A stretch of 64,000 bases of DNA from positions 62,001 to 126,000 of the forward strand of contig VAFL01000007.1 of assembly GCA_005768755.1 (NCBI GenBank), in the 5' to 3' direction. A model generated the notes under the pieces. The model searched no databases and was not told the origin of the DNA. It saw nothing but the letters and a program-made list of their open reading frames with translations. This DNA comes from Paracoccus denitrificans (GTDB taxonomy: Bacteria > Pseudomonadota > Alphaproteobacteria > Rhodobacterales > Rhodobacteraceae). This document shows positions 49,959 through 58,541 of the stretch, piece by piece (the stretch's first letter is position 1; every line of letters begins with the position of its first letter). The translations under genes and the position numbers were made by a program.

Positions 49959-50012
49959 TTGCCAAGCGAGACCGCAAGGGCTAGACCAGAGGCGAAGCAA
50001 GAGGCATGGCTG

Positions 50013-50432
50013 ATGAGCGCTGAAACCACCGATTTCGCCAAGGCCCTGCGCGAGGCCGGGCTGCGCGTGACCCAGCAGCGCATGGCGCTGTTGTCGATCC
50101 TGATGGATGCCGCTGATCACCCGAATGCCGATGAATTGCTGGCCCGCGCGCGGGGACTGGACGATTCCATGTCGCTGGCCACGGTCTATCGCACGCTGTC
50201 GGCGCTGGAAGAAGCCGGCCTGATCCGCAAGCTGTCGCTGGAAGGCGAGCCGTCGCGATACGAAATCGCGCCCTCGGCCGAACATGACCATCTTGTCGAT
50301 ATCGAAACCGGCGAGGTGATCGAGCTGGAAAGCGATGAGATCAACCGCCTGCGGACGGAACTGGCGGCAAGGCTGGGCTACGAGATCGTCAGCCAGCATA
50401 CCCTGATCCGGGCGCGAAAGCTGCGGGGTTAA
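50013..50432 (+). CDS. Fur-family transcriptional regulator (Fur/Mur type)
   Basis: This 139-residue protein has a winged-helix DNA-binding domain (about 10-75) with 'LREAGLRVTQQRMALLSIL' and 'SLATVYRTLSALEEAGLIRKL', and a dimerisation domain starting with 'YEIAPSAEHDHLVDIETGEVIEL', containing the HDH metal-binding triad (91-93). No cysteine is present, so the structural CxxC zinc site is missing, as in alphaproteobacterial Mur/Fur proteins and unlike Zur. It is divergent from sitABCD with two operator-like sites in between. Confidence 0.88.
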   Translation: MSAETTDFAKALREAGLRVTQQRMALLSILMDAADHPNADELLARARGLDDSMSLATVYRTLSALEEAGLIRKLSLEGEPSRYEIAPSAEHDHLVDIETGEVIELESDEINRLRTELAARLGYEIVSQHTLIRARKLRG

Positions 50433-50627
50433 GCGGCACTCTTCCGCCCACACTCAGGTTTCGGCTGCTGGCTGCCGCACGCCGAAACAGACGGTCGCAA
50501 GACAGCTTCTCCTGTGCAGTATCCCGATTGGACTGGAGCGCGTCGAGCGGCTGATGTCGTGAACGCCGCATAACATCCCTGGCATGAGGTGCGGAACGCG
50601 GTGATGACCGGCACAGGCGCTTGGGCG

Positions 50628-52058
50628 TCAGCCCCGGTAAAGCCCCCGGAAGCGTTCCAGAGCAGCCTCGAACGCGGGGCGCAGCGACTGATCCGGCAGG
50701 ATTTCGGCTGCGATCTTTGGCGGGGTGCAGACCTGCACCGGATCAGCACCGGTCGCGGCCATCAGGCCAAGGCGCGCCGCACCGAAGGCCGCGCCGAAAT
50801 CGCCGCTTTCGGGGACCAGAACAGGCAGATTCAGCCCCGTGGCGATGACTTTCAGCCAATAGTCGGACCGCGCGCCCCCACCCAGGGCCAGCAGCGCCTT
50901 GGGGTCGGAACCTGCTGCGTGAAGCGCGGCAAGGTTATCGGCGAAGGCGAAGGCCACGCCTTCCAGCACCGCCTGCGTCATCGCCGCGCGGTCGGTCCGC
51001 GCCGACAGGCCCTGGAAGCTGGCGCGCGCAGCCGCGTCGTTGTGGGGCGTGCGTTCGCCTGACAGATAGGGCAGGAAGGTGACTTCGCCGGGGGCGCGCA
51101 GATCAGTGCCAAGCTCGGCCGTCAGATCGGCAGGTCTGGTGCCGGTGATGGTCGACAACCACTCCATCGCCGCCGACGCCGACAGGATCACCCCCATCTG
51201 ATGCCACATGCCGGGCAGCGCGTGGCAGAAGGCGTGGACGGCGCTTTCGGGGCGCGGCAGATAGCGGTCGGTCGCGGCAAAAACTACCCCCGAGGTGCCG
51301 AGCGAGACAAAGCCCTGCCCCTCGGTCACCGTGCCCGCGCCGATGGCAGTGGCGGCATTGTCCCCTGCCCCGCCCGCAACGGGCGTGCCGGGCGGCATCC
51401 CGAATTCGGCGGCGATTTCGGGAAGCAGGCCGCCCGAATTCTCGCTGCCCTCGATCAGGCTGGGCATCTGGTCGCGGCGCATGCCGGATGCGGTCAGAAG
51501 CTTGTCAGACCAAGCCCGCGCGCCGGTATCCAGCCAACTTGTCCCGGCGGCGTCGGACATTTCGGCCACACGTTCGCCGTTCAGCCACAGGCGCAGATAA
51601 TCCTTGGGCAGCAGCACGCAATCGACGCGACCGAAGGCCGCTGGCTCATTCTCGGCCATCCAGACCAGCTTGGGCGCGGTGAAGCCCGGAAAGACGATAT
51701 TGCCGGTAATCGCACGGAAATCCGGGTCTGCATCCAGACGCGCGGCCTGTGCGTGGCTGCGGGTGTCGTTCCAAAGGATCGCCGGACGGATGACCTTATC
51801 GCCCTTGTCCAGCGTCACCGCCCCGTGCATCTGCCCGGACAGACCGATGCCCTGCACGCCCGACAGATCATGCGCGCCGCGAAGTTCGTTCAGGGCCTTG
51901 CGGGTCGCTTCAATCCAGTCGGACGGATCCTGCTCTGCCCAGCCATCCTGCGGACGAGACACCGACAGTGGCGCAGTCGCGGACGCCAGGACGCGCTGAT
52001 CAGCCGACATCAACAGCGTCTTCACGCCTGAGGTGCCAAGGTCAATTCCCAGATACAT
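50628..52058 (-). CDS. xylB: Xylulokinase
   Basis: This 476-residue FGGY-family sugar kinase phosphorylates D-xylulose. It begins 'YLGIDLGTSGVKTLLM' (phosphate-binding) and has 'GIGLSGQMHGAVTLD' (the QMHG motif of xylulokinase), 'ILWNDTRSHAQ' and the C-terminal 'LLALGGGARSDYWLKVIA'. In polyol operons it handles xylulose formed by oxidation of arabitol or xylitol; mannitol and sorbitol give fructose. It is the last gene of this minus-strand operon. Confidence 0.94.
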   Translation of the reverse strand: MYLGIDLGTSGVKTLLMSADQRVLASATAPLSVSRPQDGWAEQDPSDWIEATRKALNELRGAHDLSGVQGIGLSGQMHGAVTLDKGDKVIRPAILWNDTRSHAQAARLDADPDFRAITGNIVFPGFTAPKLVWMAENEPAAFGRVDCVLLPKDYLRLWLNGERVAEMSDAAGTSWLDTGARAWSDKLLTASGMRRDQMPSLIEGSENSGGLLPEIAAEFGMPPGTPVAGGAGDNAATAIGAGTVTEGQGFVSLGTSGVVFAATDRYLPRPESAVHAFCHALPGMWHQMGVILSASAAMEWLSTITGTRPADLTAELGTDLRAPGEVTFLPYLSGERTPHNDAAARASFQGLSARTDRAAMTQAVLEGVAFAFADNLAALHAAGSDPKALLALGGGARSDYWLKVIATGLNLPVLVPESGDFGAAFGAARLGLMAATGADPVQVCTPPKIAAEILPDQSLRPAFEAALERFRGLYRG

Positions 52059-52071
52059 TGCTTCCCTTCCG

Positions 52072-52740
52072 TCAGGCGTCGGCCATCATGTCTTGCAGAA
52101 CCTGCGGCAGCTCCGCTGCTGTCGCGACGATCCGGTCAGGGGCCAATGCGGCGAAGCGCGCGGCCAGGTCAGACGCCACGGCGTGGCCCCCGCCCAGAAA
52201 ACCCACGACGCGCATCCCTGCGGCACGTGCGGCGCGAATGCCTGCCGGGCTGTCCTCGATCACGATGCAATCGGACGGCGCTGCGCCCAGCTGTTGCGCG
52301 GCAAACAAAAACAGATCAGGTGCCGGCTTGCCCCGCGCGACCTGCGTCGCGGAATAGATATGCGGCGCGAAATCATGCCACAGCCCACACAGCTTCAACG
52401 CGTGATCCAGGCGCGGCAGGGTCGATGACGACGCAACAGCTTTCGGCGCATCAGGCAAGGCACGAATGGCCCCGGCCATGCCCGGCACTGCAGTCAGCTC
52501 GGCTTCGAACCGCGCACGAAGCCGTGCACGGTACTCGGGCAGATGAGACGTGGCGTCGATGCCCTGTTCTTCCGTGATGATCGCGACGATCTCCGATATC
52601 GGTCGCCCGATCATGCGGCTGAATATTTCAGTATCGTCGATATCAGCGCCGGATTCGCGCAGTGATCGCCCCAGTTCCGTGACTGAAAGCGTCTCACTGT
52701 CGACCAGAACACCGTCGCAATCGAACACGAACGCCGTCAT
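52072..52740 (-). CDS. HAD-family phosphatase (HAD-IA)
   Basis: This 222-residue protein has the HAD motif I 'FVFDCDGVLVDSETL' (nucleophile Asp and acid-base Asp), motif II 'KAVASSSTLPRL' and motif III 'ARGKPAPDLFLFAAQQLG' with 'VIEDSPAGIRAARAAGM'. It resembles beta-phosphoglucomutase/sugar-phosphatase subfamilies, such as sugar-alcohol phosphatases. The start at 52740 overlaps the mtlK stop by 4 bases. It lies between xylB and mtlK and probably deals with polyol- or ketose-phosphates. Confidence 0.85.
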   Translation of the reverse strand: MTAFVFDCDGVLVDSETLSVTELGRSLRESGADIDDTEIFSRMIGRPISEIVAIITEEQGIDATSHLPEYRARLRARFEAELTAVPGMAGAIRALPDAPKAVASSSTLPRLDHALKLCGLWHDFAPHIYSATQVARGKPAPDLFLFAAQQLGAAPSDCIVIEDSPAGIRAARAAGMRVVGFLGGGHAVASDLAARFAALAPDRIVATAAELPQVLQDMMADA

Positions 52741-54194
52741 TGCCCCAGATAGCCTTTCAATGTGGCCGTCGTGCCGTCCTGCCACAGCAAGCCCAGCCAG
52801 CGACCGAATGGCGTGGCAAATTCCGGATCGCGGCCGGTATCGCCATAAACCTCGGTCATCCCCAGCCAGGCTGAAGGATCTTCCTTGGCACGTTTCGCGA
52901 CCTGCGTCAGCCGGTCCCAGTTCGGATCATTCGGTGCAATCACCGCGCCACTGTCGGTGACGCCTGCGCAATACCGGCACCAGAGCGCGGATTCCAGCGC
53001 CAGCCCATCGACAGACTGGCCCGCTGCCAATCGGTCCGCGATGGTCGGGACGATGAATTTCGGCTGGCGGTTCGATCCGTCCAGGCAAAGCCGGCGGATC
53101 GTATCGCCGATCTTGGGATTGGCGCAGCGTTCTTCGACCTTGGCGAAATAGGCCTTCAGGTCGGTATTCGGAACGGGCGGCACGGCGGGGATGATCTCCT
53201 CATGCTCGATCTTGCGCAGAAAGCCGCGCACAAGGTCATTCTCCATCGCCTCGTGCACGAAATGAATATCCATCAGTCCCGCCGGATAGGCCATGACGGC
53301 ATGCCCGCCGTTCAGGATGCGGATCTTCATCAGCTCGTACGGGGTAACATCTTCGACGAACTCGACGCCGACCTTTTCTAGCGCCGGGCGGCCGGCGGGG
53401 AAGTTGTCTTCCAGCACCCATTGGATGAAATCCTCGCAGAAGACGGGGCTTTCGTCATCGACGCCCATCTCGCGGATCATGGCGCGTTCGCGGTCGCTGG
53501 TGGCCGGGGTGATGCGGTCGACCATGCCGTTCGGGAAGGCAACACTGGCCTCGATCCAATCCGCCAGCGCAGGATCGGACAGGCGCGCCGTCTCGACCAC
53601 GGCTTCCTTCGTCACCACGCCGTTATGCGGAATGTTGTCGCAGCACATGACGGTGAAGGGCTGAACGCCTGCGTCGCGCCGCGCCTTCAGCCCGGCGACG
53701 ATCAGCCCGAACACCGTTGCGGGCGCATCGGGATTGGCGCCATCGGCTGCGATGGCGGGATGATGCTTGTCGAAATGCCCGGTCGCCGCGTCTATGAAAT
53801 ACCCGCCTTCGGTTATGGTCAGGCTGGCGATTTTCGTCGCGGGATCTGCGAGTTTCGCAATCACTGCCGCCGGATCACCCGGCGCGAGATAGTCAATCAT
53901 CGCGCCAATGATGCGCGCCTCGGACGCTTCGGCGGACTGCTCGACGACAGTGTACAAGAAGTCCTGCCCAGCCAGCACCTCGCGGGCCTGTGCATCGGCC
54001 GGCATGACACCCGCGCCGATGATGGCGAAGTCATGCCCCTCTCCCTCGTTCATAAGCCGGTCCAGGTAAACCGCCTGATGCGCACGATGGAAGTTCCCCA
54101 ATCCGAAATGGACGATGCCCCCCGACAGCGTCGCGCGGTCATAGGCGGGCTTTTCGACCGGCAATGAGGGAAGATTGGCGTTGTTCAGTTTCAT
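52737..54194 (-). CDS. mtlK: Mannitol dehydrogenase family protein
   Basis: This 485-residue polyol dehydrogenase of the long-chain PSLDR family oxidises mannitol to fructose (also arabitol or sorbitol) with NAD. It has the N-terminal 'IVHFGLGNFHRAHQAVYLDRL' NAD site, 'VEFVEDVTPYELMKIRILNGGHA' (split here; the catalytic Lys in 'EDVTPYELMKIRILNG') and 'HSALAYLG'-like region replaced by 'GHAVMAYPAGLM'. Length is typical. It is separated from the transporter genes by 92 bases containing a stem-loop. Confidence 0.93.
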   Translation of the reverse strand: MKLNNANLPSLPVEKPAYDRATLSGGIVHFGLGNFHRAHQAVYLDRLMNEGEGHDFAIIGAGVMPADAQAREVLAGQDFLYTVVEQSAEASEARIIGAMIDYLAPGDPAAVIAKLADPATKIASLTITEGGYFIDAATGHFDKHHPAIAADGANPDAPATVFGLIVAGLKARRDAGVQPFTVMCCDNIPHNGVVTKEAVVETARLSDPALADWIEASVAFPNGMVDRITPATSDRERAMIREMGVDDESPVFCEDFIQWVLEDNFPAGRPALEKVGVEFVEDVTPYELMKIRILNGGHAVMAYPAGLMDIHFVHEAMENDLVRGFLRKIEHEEIIPAVPPVPNTDLKAYFAKVEERCANPKIGDTIRRLCLDGSNRQPKFIVPTIADRLAAGQSVDGLALESALWCRYCAGVTDSGAVIAPNDPNWDRLTQVAKRAKEDPSAWLGMTEVYGDTGRDPEFATPFGRWLGLLWQDGTTATLKGYLGQ

Positions 54195-54239
54195 GACGGT
54201 TCACCCGGTTGCGGCGGAACGAAGTTATGATGAAAGGGT

Positions 54240-54268
54240 GCCTGCCGATCCGACCGGGACCGGCAGGC
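54240..54268. other. Stem-loop between mtlK and smoK
   Basis: Perfect 8-bp arms GCCTGCCG (54240-54247) and CGGCAGGC (54261-54268) flank 13 bases. On the minus strand it lies directly between the end of smoK and the start of mtlK. No T run follows, so it may be an RNA processing or stability element rather than a terminator. Confidence 0.55.
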
Positions 54269-54286
54269 CGTGACTGGCAGCCCCGA

Positions 54287-55285
54287 TCAGGCGGCAAGTC
54301 CGTCGGCACCGAACTTGTAGACACGACCCTCCTGCGGCGTCAGGAATATCGGGTCGCCGTGATGGATGTCGCGCTCGCCCTCGGCGCGGGCGATGATCGG
54401 CGTGCCATCGTCCAGATGGATATGCAGGAACGTGTCCGACCCCAGATGTTCGGCAACGCCGACGGTGCCGGGGAATTCGCCCTCGCTCGTGGACAGTTTC
54501 CAGTGTTCGGGGCGCACGCCGATGGTGTGGGCACCATGCCTGGCCGCGCCCTCACCCTCGATGAAGTTCATGTTGGGGCTGCCGATGAAGCCGGCGACGA
54601 ACTTGTTGGCCGGACGCGCGTAAAGTTCCATGGGCGAGCCGACCTGTTCGACATTGCCGGCACGCAGCACGACGATCTTGTCGGCCATCGTCATGGCTTC
54701 CACCTGATCGTGGGTGACATAGATCATCGTGGTTTTCAGGCTGTTATGCAGTTCGGAAATCTCGACCCGCATATTCACCCGCAACGCCGCATCCAGGTTC
54801 GACAAAGGCTCGTCGAACAGGAACGCCTCGGGCTCTCGTACAATTGCCCGGCCGATGGCCACGCGCTGACGCTGTCCGCCCGAAAGCTGGCCCGGCTTGC
54901 GTTCCAGATAGCTGTCGAGGTTCAGGATGCGCGCGGCATGCGCCACGCGCTTTTCCTGCTCGGCCGCGGACATCTTGGCCATTTTCAGCGGGAAGGCGAT
55001 GTTCTTGCGCACCGACATATGCGGGTAAAGCGCATAGGACTGGAACACCATCGCCAGACCGCGCTTGGCGGGGCCAGCAGCCGTCACATCGGCCCCGTCG
55101 ATTTCGATCCGGCCCGAAGTCACATCCTCCAGCCCCGCGATCAGGCGCAGAAGCGTGGACTTGCCGCAGCCCGAGGGGCCGACGAAGACGACGAACTCGC
55201 CATCTTCGATATTCAGGTCAACGCCGGGTATGACTTCGACTTCGCCGAAGGACTTGCGGACGTTCTTGAGTGTAATGGAACCCAT
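54287..55285 (-). CDS. smoK: Polyol ABC transporter ATP-binding protein (MalK/UgpC family)
   Basis: This 332-residue ATPase energises polyol uptake. It has Walker A 'GPSGCGKSTLLRLI', signature 'LSGGQRQRVAIGRAI', Walker B 'AFLFDEPLSNLDA' and H-loop 'YVTHDQVEAM', followed by the TOBE regulatory domain (about 240-332) with 'IGVRPEHWKL' typical of the MalK/UgpC branch. It follows smoG after 12 bases. The name follows the smo polyol operon of Rhodobacter sphaeroides by context. Confidence 0.92.
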   Translation of the reverse strand: MGSITLKNVRKSFGEVEVIPGVDLNIEDGEFVVFVGPSGCGKSTLLRLIAGLEDVTSGRIEIDGADVTAAGPAKRGLAMVFQSYALYPHMSVRKNIAFPLKMAKMSAAEQEKRVAHAARILNLDSYLERKPGQLSGGQRQRVAIGRAIVREPEAFLFDEPLSNLDAALRVNMRVEISELHNSLKTTMIYVTHDQVEAMTMADKIVVLRAGNVEQVGSPMELYARPANKFVAGFIGSPNMNFIEGEGAARHGAHTIGVRPEHWKLSTSEGEFPGTVGVAEHLGSDTFLHIHLDDGTPIIARAEGERDIHHGDPIFLTPQEGRVYKFGADGLAA

Positions 55286-55297
55286 TTCAATGCCCTC

Positions 55298-56122
55298 TTA
55301 TTTCACTGCGCCGAAAGTCAGGCCGCGGACGAGTTGTTTCTGGCTGAACCAGCCCATGATGAGAATTGGCGCGATGGCCATGACCGATGCCGCCGACAGC
55401 TTTGCCCAGAACAGCCCCTGCGGACTGGAAAAGGACGCGATGAAGGCCGAAAGCGGCGCCGCGTTGGTGGTGGTCAGCTGGATGGTCCAGAACGCTTCGT
55501 TCCAGGCCAGGATCACGTTCAGAAGCAATGTCGAGGCGATGCCCGGCACGGCCATCGGCGTCAGCACGTGAACGATTTCCTGCGACAGGGTGGCACCGTC
55601 CATTCGCGCGGCTTCCAGGATCTCGCCCGGAATCTCGCGGAAATAGGTGTAAAGCATCCAGACCACGATCGGAAGGTTCATCAGCATCAGCACAACGACC
55701 AGGCCGATCCGCGTATCCATCAATCCCGTCCACTGGAAGATCAGGTAGATCGGCACCAGGACCGCGACGGCGGGCATCATCTTGGTGGACAGCATCCACA
55801 TCAGGATGTCCTTCGTCCACCTGGTGGGCGAAAACGCCATCGCCCAGGCCGCCGGGACCGCCACGATCAGCGCCAACACGGTCGAGCCGACGGCGATGAT
55901 GACCGAATTCATGAACGGTCGGAAGTAGTTATACTGCGACTGCACCTCGCGATAGCTGTCCAGCGTGAAGCTGGGGATCAGATCGAAACCGGCAATCGCC
56001 TCCTGCTCGGTCTTGAAGCTGGTGATGATCGCGTAAAGGATCGGGAAGAAGATGATCAGCGCGACCAGCCATGCGGCGATAGTCCAGCCGATCTTCGTGC
56101 CCGTGGAAACTGCGCGTGCCAT
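55298..56122 (-). CDS. smoG: Polyol ABC transporter permease (MalG/SmoG type)
   Basis: This 274-residue carbohydrate permease of the MalG group has about six membrane helices and the EAA-loop region 'REIPGEILEAARMDGATLSQEIVHVLTPMAVPGI' (split here). The N-terminus is 'GTKIGWTIAAWLVALIIFFPILYAIITSFK', as in mannitol/sorbitol permeases. It lies 10 bases after smoF and 12 before smoK. Confidence 0.92.
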   Translation of the reverse strand: MARAVSTGTKIGWTIAAWLVALIIFFPILYAIITSFKTEQEAIAGFDLIPSFTLDSYREVQSQYNYFRPFMNSVIIAVGSTVLALIVAVPAAWAMAFSPTRWTKDILMWMLSTKMMPAVAVLVPIYLIFQWTGLMDTRIGLVVVLMLMNLPIVVWMLYTYFREIPGEILEAARMDGATLSQEIVHVLTPMAVPGIASTLLLNVILAWNEAFWTIQLTTTNAAPLSAFIASFSSPQGLFWAKLSAASVMAIAPILIMGWFSQKQLVRGLTFGAVK

Positions 56123-56132
56123 ATCGTCCTCC

Positions 56133-57005
56133 TCAATCCAGGTTCTTGCCGACGGCGCGCATCAGGAAGATGGCGACGATATTGGCCAGAACGACAGCGA
56201 TAATTCCGCCTGCGGCTGCGCCGCCCACGTCAAAATTCAGACGTGCGGCGCGATAGATCAGGAAGGTCAGGTTGGTGGAAGCATTGCCCGGACCGCCATT
56301 GGTGGTCACAAGGATTTCCGCGTAGACGCCCAGCAGAAAGATGGTCTGGATCAGGATCACCACGGTGATCGCGCGGGCCATGTGCGGCAGTGTCAGATAG
56401 ATGAACCGGCTGATCGCCGGCGCGCCGTCCATTTCCGCGGCCTCCATCTGTTCGCCATCCAGCGATTGCAGGGCCGTCAGCAGGATCAGCGTGGCGAACG
56501 GCAACCATTGCCAGGCCACGATGATGATGATCGAAGCCAGCGGATATTGCGCGAACCAGTCAACGGGCGAGGCGCCGAAGAACTTGGCGATATCCGCAAA
56601 AACGCCGTAACTCGGGTGCATGATCATGTTCTTCCAGATCAGTGCCGCGACCGGCGGCATGACGAAGAAGGGGCTGATCACAAGGATGCGCACGATCCCC
56701 TGCCCGAATATCGGCTTGTCGATCAGCATGGCAATCGCGATGCCGCCGACGACGGTGATCACCAGCACGCCCAGAACCAGAACCAATGTATTCCAGATGG
56801 ATTCCCAGAAAGCCGGGTCGGTGTAAAAATACTGATAGTTGAACCAGCCCGCCCAGGTCGTCCCGGCGGCAGGGTTCAGCAGGTTATAATTCATGAAAGA
56901 ATAATAGAGCGTCATGCCCAGCGGCACGATCATCCAGATCAGCAGAAGGATGATGGCGGGTGCGCGCATGAGCCGGGCGAGGCTCTGGGTCTGGCGTGTG
57001 GCCAT
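56133..57005 (-). CDS. smoF: Polyol ABC transporter permease (MalF/SmoF type)
   Basis: This 290-residue permease has six membrane helices and the EAA motif 'EMDGAPAISRFIYLTLPHM'. Its N-terminus 'LARLMRAPAIILLLIWMIVPLGMTLYYSFMNYNLL' (split here) and 'VVLILQTIF'-like C-terminal helix match the sorbitol/mannitol group. The start at 57005 was chosen because the longer open frame upstream overlaps the intergenic stem-loop. It follows smoE after 97 bases. Confidence 0.92.
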   Translation of the reverse strand: MATRQTQSLARLMRAPAIILLLIWMIVPLGMTLYYSFMNYNLLNPAAGTTWAGWFNYQYFYTDPAFWESIWNTLVLVLGVLVITVVGGIAIAMLIDKPIFGQGIVRILVISPFFVMPPVAALIWKNMIMHPSYGVFADIAKFFGASPVDWFAQYPLASIIIIVAWQWLPFATLILLTALQSLDGEQMEAAEMDGAPAISRFIYLTLPHMARAITVVILIQTIFLLGVYAEILVTTNGGPGNASTNLTFLIYRAARLNFDVGGAAAGGIIAVVLANIVAIFLMRAVGKNLD

Positions 57006-57058
57006 GGCGTAGCTCCTCGGTTGGCGCGGAAAAGCCGCGCTTTGTTTGGGTCCGAATG

Positions 57059-57082
57059 GCCGCCCGGACAGGGCCGGGCGGC
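57059..57082. other. Strong stem-loop between smoE and smoF
   Basis: A perfect 9-bp GC stem GCCGCCCGG/CCGGGCGGC has a 6-nt loop and lies 20 bases past the smoE stop on the minus strand. Its position after the binding-protein gene is the classic place of an mRNA-stabilising or attenuating hairpin in sugar ABC operons. Confidence 0.7.
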
Positions 57083-57102
57083 GCAAGGATCAGCCTTGGG
57101 GC

Positions 57103-58419
57103 TTACTTGGGATAGCCAGCACGAGCCATTTCGCGGGTCGCGTTTGCCTGTGCCCCCGCCAGCGCGTCTTCGGCCGACGACTGCCCGGCCAAAGCAGCCG
57201 AAAACTGCTGACCGACCGCCGTGCCGATACCCTGGAATTCGGGGATCGCGACGAACTGCCCGCCGGTATAGGGGATGTCCTGAACCGAGGATTTCTGCGT
57301 GTTCGCGCCCTCGATCGCGGTCAGGGTCATCGCGGCGAACGGCGCTGCGGATTGGTATTCTGCATTTTCATAAAGCGACTTGCGCGTACCGGGAGGGGCG
57401 GCGCGCCAGCCATTCGCCTCGGCGACGATGTTGGTATAGTCCTTGCTGGTTGCCCAGGCCACGAACTTCTTGGCCGCATCTGGCGCGTCCGAGGTCGCAG
57501 GAACCGCCAGCGACCAGGCCCAAAGCCAGTTGCCGTGATTGTCCACACCTTCCTTGTTCGGGAATTGCGCGAAGGCAACCTGATCGGCCACGGTCGAGTT
57601 TTCAGGATCGGTCACGAAGCTGGCGGCGACGGTTGCGTCGATCCAGATGCCGCATTTGCCCTGTTGGAACAGCGACAGGTTTTCGTTGAAGCCGTTCGAC
57701 GACGCGCCGGGCGGTCCGTAATTGGTCATCAGCGCCAAATAATCTGTCAGCGTTTCATTCCATTCCGGGCTGTCGAATTGCGGTTTCCATTCCGCATCGA
57801 ACCAGCGCGCGCCATAGCTGTTGGCCATGGCGGTCAGGAAGGCCATGTTCTCGCCCCAGCCCGGCTTGCCGCGCAGGCAGATACCGTAAACTTCGGCATC
57901 CTTGTCGGTCATCGCTTCGGCAGCGGCCTTGATGTCGGTCCAGGTCGGGCTTTCGGGAATCGTGACGCCTGCGGCCTCGGCCAGGTCCTTGCGATACATG
58001 ACCATCGCGGATTCGGCATAGAACGGCACAGCGTAAAGCGAGCCATCGACCGACAGCGCATCGCGCACGGCCGGGATCAGGTCATCGACGTCATATTCTG
58101 CGGGCAGATCCGACAGCGGCAGCAGCCACTCCTGCTTGGCCCACAGCGGAACTTCGTAAGTCCCGATGGTCATCACGTCGTACTGCCCGCCATTCGTGGC
58201 GATGTCGGTCGTCACACGCTCTCGCAGGATGTTTTCCTCAAGCTGGACCCATTCCAGCTGAATGTCGGGATTGGCATCGGTGAACGGCTTGGTCAGCTTC
58301 TGCATGGTGATCATGTCACCATTGTTCACTGTCGCGATGGTAAGCGTTTCGGCCATGGCCGGCGCGGCAAGCGCCATGACGGCACAGGCGCCCGCAAGGG
58401 CGCGAATAGCGTGGGTCAT
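57103..58419 (-). CDS. smoE: Polyol ABC transporter substrate-binding protein (SmoE/MtlE type)
   Basis: This 438-residue periplasmic protein has a signal peptide (about 1-23, ending APAMA) and a family 1 sugar-binding fold. Matching blocks are 'LTIATVNNGDMITMQKLTKPFTDANPDIQLEWVQL' (split here), 'GKCGIWIDATVAASFVTD' and 'WRAAPPGTRKSLYENAEY'. This sequence type is found for mannitol/sorbitol importers. The start at 58419 follows GGAGGA with 5-base spacing. It is the first gene of the minus-strand polyol operon. Confidence 0.92.
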   Translation of the reverse strand: MTHAIRALAGACAVMALAAPAMAETLTIATVNNGDMITMQKLTKPFTDANPDIQLEWVQLEENILRERVTTDIATNGGQYDVMTIGTYEVPLWAKQEWLLPLSDLPAEYDVDDLIPAVRDALSVDGSLYAVPFYAESAMVMYRKDLAEAAGVTIPESPTWTDIKAAAEAMTDKDAEVYGICLRGKPGWGENMAFLTAMANSYGARWFDAEWKPQFDSPEWNETLTDYLALMTNYGPPGASSNGFNENLSLFQQGKCGIWIDATVAASFVTDPENSTVADQVAFAQFPNKEGVDNHGNWLWAWSLAVPATSDAPDAAKKFVAWATSKDYTNIVAEANGWRAAPPGTRKSLYENAEYQSAAPFAAMTLTAIEGANTQKSSVQDIPYTGGQFVAIPEFQGIGTAVGQQFSAALAGQSSAEDALAGAQANATREMARAGYPK

Positions 58420-58439
58420 ATTTCCTCCTCCGAATGCGG

Positions 58440-58464
58440 CATTTGCTCGCACTATGGGCAAATG
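58440..58464. promoter_or_regulatory. Candidate operator for the SorC-type regulator
   Basis: CATTTGC (58440-58446) and GCAAATG (58458-58464) form a perfect 7-bp inverted repeat with 11 bases between, in the divergent spacer of smoE and the regulator. A direct repeat TGCTCRCA overlaps it (58444 and 58463). Confidence 0.5.
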
Positions 58465-58541
58465 CTCACATTTCAGATCGCGCTTGTCAAATACTATGTT
58501 AGCCTGTTTCGATGCACGCCGCATTTTGAAGGGATCAGCGA

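Noticed and set aside
50433..50627. Possible gene or mobile-element remnant between the Fur gene and xylB
   Set aside because: The spacer reads open in one minus-strand frame, but the translation has no recognisable domain, no start with a ribosome-binding site, and no inverted repeats or transposase similarity. I see nothing in it.
54209..57689. Very long plus-strand frames opposite the polyol ABC transporter genes
   Set aside because: Composition is biased and no motif is seen; the minus-strand genes have complete ABC transporter motifs.
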